Assembly: GCA_020348925.1 (NCBI GenBank)
Contig: CP070758.1
Coordinates: forward strand, 1,307,755 to 1,356,870
DNA length: 49,116 nucleotides
Source of the DNA: Gemmatimonadota bacterium
GTDB taxonomy: Bacteria > JBHIER01 > G020348925
Direction: 5' to 3'
The first letter of the stretch is position 1. Every line of letters begins with the position of its first letter. The position numbers and the translations under genes were made by a program. Below, piece by piece: positions 45,682 to 49,116 of this stretch. The notes under the pieces were generated by a model, which was given only the letters and a program-made list of their open reading frames with translations, did no database searches and had not been told where the DNA came from.

Positions 45682-46280
45682 GTGGTTGTTCCAACCGATG
45701 TTCAGGTCGCGTTCGTTGTCGGAGCTTTTTTTGCGGACATTGGGGCGAAACTCATCGACGCCGCCGAGGGACATTCTGTTGAGTATCTGAGGGCGCTCTA
45801 TGCTCGATTCAGGTTTCGGGCCCTGGCCTATCCCTCGGTGTTTGTTGCGCCTGCTGCCACAACCTTTATGCTGGCCTGGCCGGTTTGGGAAACGCAATAT
45901 TGGAGTGCGGGCTTTGAAGCGACTGGGGGAAATATTCTCAGCGCCGGCTCCTTCGGCATTTTTCTCTTGCTCATGTTTGGTGCCGGCTGGTTCGGAAACT
46001 GGTTGGGATTTCGGTGGGTCCTTTGCGGTGCCAGGAAAAGGCTCCGGATCCTCTATGTTTCGATCGTGGTGCTGACCTCCGGTCTGGTCATGGTTCACAA
46101 TGGCCAGCCCCCATCCGGTTGGGGAGCTACGCGGCGTTTCAGAGTGATCCAGGGGCTATGCCGTACATTTGGCAGAATCGGGACTTTTTTGTCAGCTTTT
46201 GCGCCCTGACGCTTTACTGTGCCCTGCCGCTTGTGATCTGGTATATCCGTATTCGCAGAAGCGTGAAAGAGATACGATAA
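45682..46280 (+). pseudogene. Four-span membrane protein gene, probably frameshifted
   Basis: GTG at 45682 (GGAG seven bases upstream) opens a frame reading VPTDVQVAFVVGAFFADIG, with membrane spans at about 50-68, 89-110 and 122-137, and stops at 46209. Just after position 46120 the sensible continuation is in another frame: SYAAFQSDPG, then a fourth span FFVSFCALTLYCALPLVIWY and the basic tail IRIRRSVKEIR, ending at 46280. One missing base in the run CCCCC (46108-46112) or GGGG (46121-46124) would join them into a protein of about 199 residues. It may be a real mutation or a sequencing error. Function unknown. Confidence 0.6.
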
Positions 46281-46346
46281 ATCGCGTGGATGATAAAAGT
46301 ACGCTGCGACGAGTACGGTACGATGTGAAAGCCGACAAGAACAGGG

Positions 46347-46391
46347 GCCGGGGCGCAGAATCGAGCTGCCGGCAGACGGACCTACCGTCCG
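46347..46391 (-). repeat. tRNA 3'-half-like copy, possible attachment-site remnant
   Basis: These 45 bases align without gaps to positions 48467-48511 of the tRNA-Phe gene, with 35 identities, in the same orientation. The match covers the acceptor 3' strand (CCCCGGC), the T-arm with CGATTC, and the anticodon arm; no D-arm or 5' half is present. One T-stem pair is changed on both strands of the stem (C-G to G-C), which hints that it derives from another tRNA gene rather than decay of this one. Integrative elements commonly insert at tRNA 3' ends and leave such copies. Confidence 0.55.
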
Positions 46392-46523
46392 AATAATATG
46401 GGCCTGATACGATTTTCTGTGAGGAAGAAACGTCTTGCCCGGGGTGTCTGAGAAGGATGGATCGAATCGCAATTCAGGAAAGACCAGTTTGTGAATGAGC
46501 AAAGGCAGGGGAGGGATGACAGC

Positions 46524-47444
46524 GTGAAGCTAACAAAATTTTGCATCATGATCTTCATCGTGGGACTGAGTCTTTGTGCGGATTTTCATGGTGCACGTGC
46601 TCAGAAAAATCCCAACACCATCACCTTTGACAATCAGTCCGGTGATCCGGCCCTTGTAAAAGTAATCGGGCCGACAGGGCATGTGATTGAAGTCCCTGAA
46701 GGCGAAGACAGGACAATCAACGTTGCATCCGGCGAATACTACATTCTTATCTGTTACGGATCTGAACCTGGGAAATACACTTATGCCAAGGGAGATACGT
46801 TTCGTGTCGTCGAGACCGCAACACAGTATTCCGCCATCGGCATCACATTGCACAGGGTCGTGGGCGGTGATTATCCGGTCCAGCCGATACCTCCTGAAGA
46901 GTTTGACCAGGGAACCGTTGCTCAAGCGAAATCGGTTTCAAAATCGGTGACGGTGGTCTTCGAGGATAGCGTTGAGGTCGAAGTGAATGATTGGACATTT
47001 CTGTACAGATTTGGTGCGTCGGATACGCTGGTGGATCTGTTTACGTATACTGAGAGAGATACGACCGACCTACGACTTCATATCGGCAGCAAGACGGAAC
47101 ACGGCGTTACCGTAGATGACGAGCGTGCGATCCCAGGCGACACAATTGAATCAATAGAATTTGTATGGGATGACAGAAAAGAGTATGTCCAGGAATATGT
47201 CATCAGGCTTGTTGATGGAGAAATTTTGAGATTACCGGATCTCAGGCCGGCGAAAGGTCTTCTGACTCGGAAGCGGTACTTTTTTGGTGCCGGCCTCTGC
47301 CCGTGCATATATCTTAGAGGAGAGGCTCTTGTGGAAGGAAAGAGAGGGAATTTTGAGATCAGGTTGAACAAGCTGGGACAGGGGGAAGGTGAGAGGAACG
47401 AGCCCGGCGACAGGGTTACGAGGATTCACTTTCTGGAAAAATAG
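46524..47444 (+). CDS. Secreted protein of unknown function
   Basis: 306 residues from GTG 46524 (GGAGG nine bases upstream); an upstream ATG at 46491 would place 11 polar residues before the signal peptide and is less likely. Signal peptide about 1-27 (ending GARAQ). The first domain (about 30-120, with ITFDNQSGDPALVKVIGPTG and ASGEYYILICYGSEPGKY) is a beta-rich module I have seen as a pattern in other exported bacterial proteins but cannot name. A second beta-rich domain follows (about 150-300), with repeated charged strands. It lies inside the segment bounded by the two tRNA-like sequences. Confidence 0.75.
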   Translation: MKLTKFCIMIFIVGLSLCADFHGARAQKNPNTITFDNQSGDPALVKVIGPTGHVIEVPEGEDRTINVASGEYYILICYGSEPGKYTYAKGDTFRVVETATQYSAIGITLHRVVGGDYPVQPIPPEEFDQGTVAQAKSVSKSVTVVFEDSVEVEVNDWTFLYRFGASDTLVDLFTYTERDTTDLRLHIGSKTEHGVTVDDERAIPGDTIESIEFVWDDRKEYVQEYVIRLVDGEILRLPDLRPAKGLLTRKRYFFGAGLCPCIYLRGEALVEGKRGNFEIRLNKLGQGEGERNEPGDRVTRIHFLEK

Positions 47445-47577
47445 GGTGTCCTAATCCTGGCAGTGTTCTTGACCGTGGAATCGACAAATCACAGATCTCT
47501 GGTGCTCAATTTCGGCAAAATATTCCTGCGTGGATTCGGTCACTGTTGAATGGTCGAAAGAGAAGAGGGATGGGAGA

Positions 47578-48318
47578 ATGGACGGAGAGCACGTGGATTA
47601 TAAAAATTTCGTTTCAAGCACATCGTTCCGTTTTATTGACCAGGAGACATATGTTCCCAAATATGTTCTGTCCTTTTTAAGAACCTTGGACAGAATAGGC
47701 TTATCATTTGAATTCATAAATACACGTATTCCACGGGAGAAGAGATATCTTAGGGGCAGAATTCGGAGGATATTTTTTATGCGAAAGAAATCAACCCTGG
47801 CCTTAGGAATGATTATAAATAAGATTGTCTCGAATATGAGAGATGGCGAGTGTTTCCTCAATATCGGCGTCTGGAAAGGGTACACTCTTTTTGCGGGGAT
47901 GGTCGGAAATGAGAGCAAGGTGTGCATAGGCGTTGACAATTTCTCCCAGTTCGGCTCTCCGAGGGGTTATTTTTTAGAGAAATTTCGAAAATTGAAGAGT
48001 GAAAATCATTATTTCTTTGAAATGAGTTACGAGAAGTATTTTGAGCAGGTTCATCGGAGCAACATAGGATTTTACATCTACGATGGGCATCACGGTTATG
48101 AAAACCAGTTGAACAATCTTCTCGTAGCGGAGCAATTTTTTTCCGATGGTTGTATCGTCATGATCGATGACACAAACTTTTCTCAGGTGAGAAAAGCAAC
48201 GCAGGATTTCATCGCCACCAGTAAAAATACGTATGAGATTCTTGTGGATGCGAGAACACCGCGCGACAGGCATATGACTTTCTGGAACGGGGTCATGATT
48301 TTTCAGAAAACGGGGTAG
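47578..48318 (+). CDS. Class I SAM-dependent methyltransferase
   Basis: 246 residues from ATG 47578 (GAGGG eight bases upstream); a GTG at 47530 has no ribosome site. Motif I is CFLNIGVWKGYT (92-103), the acidic end of strand 2 is GVD (118-120), YDGHHGYE (168-175) and MIDDTN (195-200) complete the Rossmann signature of the Methyltransf_24 group, which often methylates sugars or small molecules. The gene is clearly AT-richer than the region from 15 to 46 kb, resembling the left-hand glycan cluster. It may have arrived by transfer; the substrate is unknown. Confidence 0.85.
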   Translation: MDGEHVDYKNFVSSTSFRFIDQETYVPKYVLSFLRTLDRIGLSFEFINTRIPREKRYLRGRIRRIFFMRKKSTLALGMIINKIVSNMRDGECFLNIGVWKGYTLFAGMVGNESKVCIGVDNFSQFGSPRGYFLEKFRKLKSENHYFFEMSYEKYFEQVHRSNIGFYIYDGHHGYENQLNNLLVAEQFFSDGCIVMIDDTNFSQVRKATQDFIATSKNTYEILVDARTPRDRHMTFWNGVMIFQKTG

Positions 48319-48465
48319 TGGCCGTGTTATCTCGACGCGATAGCTGGGTGGGTAATGCGAGACTGTCTCAGATTGCATCTCTGTGGCTGTGATGGGGAAA
48401 GCGGGCCGCGGGTATTCGTAAAAATGACGTAAAAGGAGATTGACGAACGTAAGAATAAAAACAGA

Positions 48466-48538
<73 letters not shown>

Positions 48539-48565
48539 AAGTTGTAATCTATTTCTTTTATTTTT

Positions 48566-48589
48566 AAGACCTTCCAAGAGGTCTTTTTT
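48566..48589 (+). terminator. Intrinsic terminator, plus strand
   Basis: AAGACCT (48566-48572) pairs with AGGTCTT (48579-48585) around a six-base loop, and the run of six T ends at 48589. It reads in the direction of the methyltransferase gene and would end that transcript after it passes antisense through the tRNA. On the minus strand it lies in the tRNA leader without a following T-run. Confidence 0.65.
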
Positions 48590-48680
48590 CTATGCCCGAA
48601 GTGTCGAAAATTAAATTTTGTCCAAAAAGTGTCCACATTTTCCGGTTTTTCTAATTTTTTCTTCACCTCAAGAGCAAGCT

Positions 48681-48710
48681 AATATACTACCTCCAACCCG
48701 CTTTTGTCAA
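48681..48710 (-). promoter_or_regulatory. Sigma70-like promoter for tRNA-Phe
   Basis: On the minus strand TTGACA (48710-48705) and TATATT (48686-48681) are 18 bases apart. Transcription would start near 48674 and reach the tRNA after a leader of about 136 bases. Confidence 0.7.
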
Positions 48711-49077
48711 GTTTTTTATCAAGTATTTGAGTGACTTTTAGGCACACGTTTTGGGTACACTACTTCAGGTCAAATTTATTGGATTCCTCTCCCATTTCCC
48801 CATCTTTTGGGTTCCTACCGGTCACAATATGGTCACAAGATGACTGTGGACCTGTATTATTCTTTGAATTTCCGTCTCGATTCTTATCCCTCCGATCTCC
48901 AGTTTCCATCCTGAGTAGACTGAAGGCCGTATTGAAGGACCTAGTTATCGACCTTTAAACATATTCCAGTAACAACTCTGAAACTCAGGAACTTAGCAAC
49001 TTAGTAGCTTTTCCTTGCAAATTTACACTTTTTTGCACAAATCTAAAAAAGAATCAAGAGGTTGCGAAATAAAAGTC

Positions 49078-49106
49078 TTGATTTTTGAAGTTTATTCATC
49101 TATTAT
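49078..49106 (+). promoter_or_regulatory. Possible promoter at the right edge
   Basis: TTGATT (49078-49083) and TATTAT (49101-49106) are 17 bases apart, followed at once by TATAAT (49107-49112). The -35 box overlaps the inverted repeat AATCAAGA/TCTTGATT, so it could instead be part of a terminator hairpin. A gene would have to lie beyond the window. Confidence 0.35.
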
Positions 49107-49116
49107 TATAATCTGC

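Larger units (their letters stand above)
48590..49116. other. Right-end 527 bases without a gene
   Basis: No plausible protein gene was found. The stretch holds the tRNA-Phe promoter, two direct copies of GGTCACAA at 48820-48827 and 48831-48838 (11-base period), and near the edge an eight-base inverted repeat AATCAAGA (49052-49059)/TCTTGATT (49076-49083). Read on the minus strand from about 48680, a 40-odd codon frame runs through the tRNA leader (VDTFWTKFNFRHFGHR) and might be the tail of an old gene, but this is weak. Confidence 0.4.

Noticed and set aside
46014-46280. Separate small gene starting at 46014
   Set aside because: The part before about 46115 is nonsense in this frame; only its end makes sense as the continuation of the frameshifted membrane protein.

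Overview
The window looks like a chromosomal segment from an uncultured anaerobic, Gram-negative-type bacterium, possibly of the Fibrobacteres-Chlorobi-Bacteroidetes superphylum or a neighbouring candidate phylum. This placement is an inference. It rests on an oxygen-sensitive glycyl radical enzyme with its activase, several radical SAM enzymes, a lipoprotein MltD-type transglycosylase, a dockerin-bearing secreted aminopeptidase, an M64 peptidase, and glutaminyl-tRNA synthetase beside glutamyl-tRNA synthetase. No marker gene here fixes the taxonomy.

Positions 1-15,326, all minus strand, form a surface-polysaccharide or glycoconjugate cluster that is visibly AT-richer than what follows. It holds a truncated alkaline-phosphatase-superfamily gene, a B12-type radical SAM protein, two SPASM-like radical SAM proteins, three GT2 and one GT4 glycosyltransferases, a GT-C-like multispan membrane protein, a polysaccharide pyruvyl transferase homologue, a Gfo/Idh/MocA oxidoreductase, a DUF362 protein and a sugar-nucleotide epimerase/reductase. 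Together they could make, assemble and decorate a lipid-linked glycan.

Positions 15,451-21,843 are housekeeping nitrogen and amino-acid genes. A minus-strand run (small membrane protein, gltX, glnS, dapB) is divergent from glnA across a promoter region. Positions 22,193-34,740 carry a peptidase-rich stretch: secreted M64 peptidase, secreted M1 peptidase with dockerin, a TTG-started endonuclease III, a secreted Trp/Tyr/Arg-rich protein, a large secreted M14 carboxypeptidase, peptidase T and an MltD-like transglycosylase with four LysM domains. This suggests protein or peptide feeding.

Positions 35,243-43,033 hold a metallophosphoesterase, a glycyl radical enzyme of unknown substrate, an SCP2-like small protein, a tight four-gene cassette (cytoplasmic amidase plus three membrane/coiled-coil proteins) and then the glycyl-radical activating enzyme. 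Positions 43,443-49,116 hold a 715-residue protein built of an internally duplicated unknown domain, a membrane-protein gene that looks frameshifted, a secreted protein, an AT-rich methyltransferase and tRNA-Phe. A 45-base tRNA 3'-half-like copy lies about 2.1 kb from the tRNA in direct orientation, which could be an old attachment site.

The best candidates for something undescribed are the amidase/membrane cassette lying between a glycyl radical enzyme and its activase, and the tandem-duplicated 715-residue protein. Six sigma70-like promoters (TTGACA or near with 16-18 bp spacers), two weaker ones, one nested inverted-repeat element and one tRNA were also read from the sequence. All protein calls rest on motifs recognised by eye; no database search was run.
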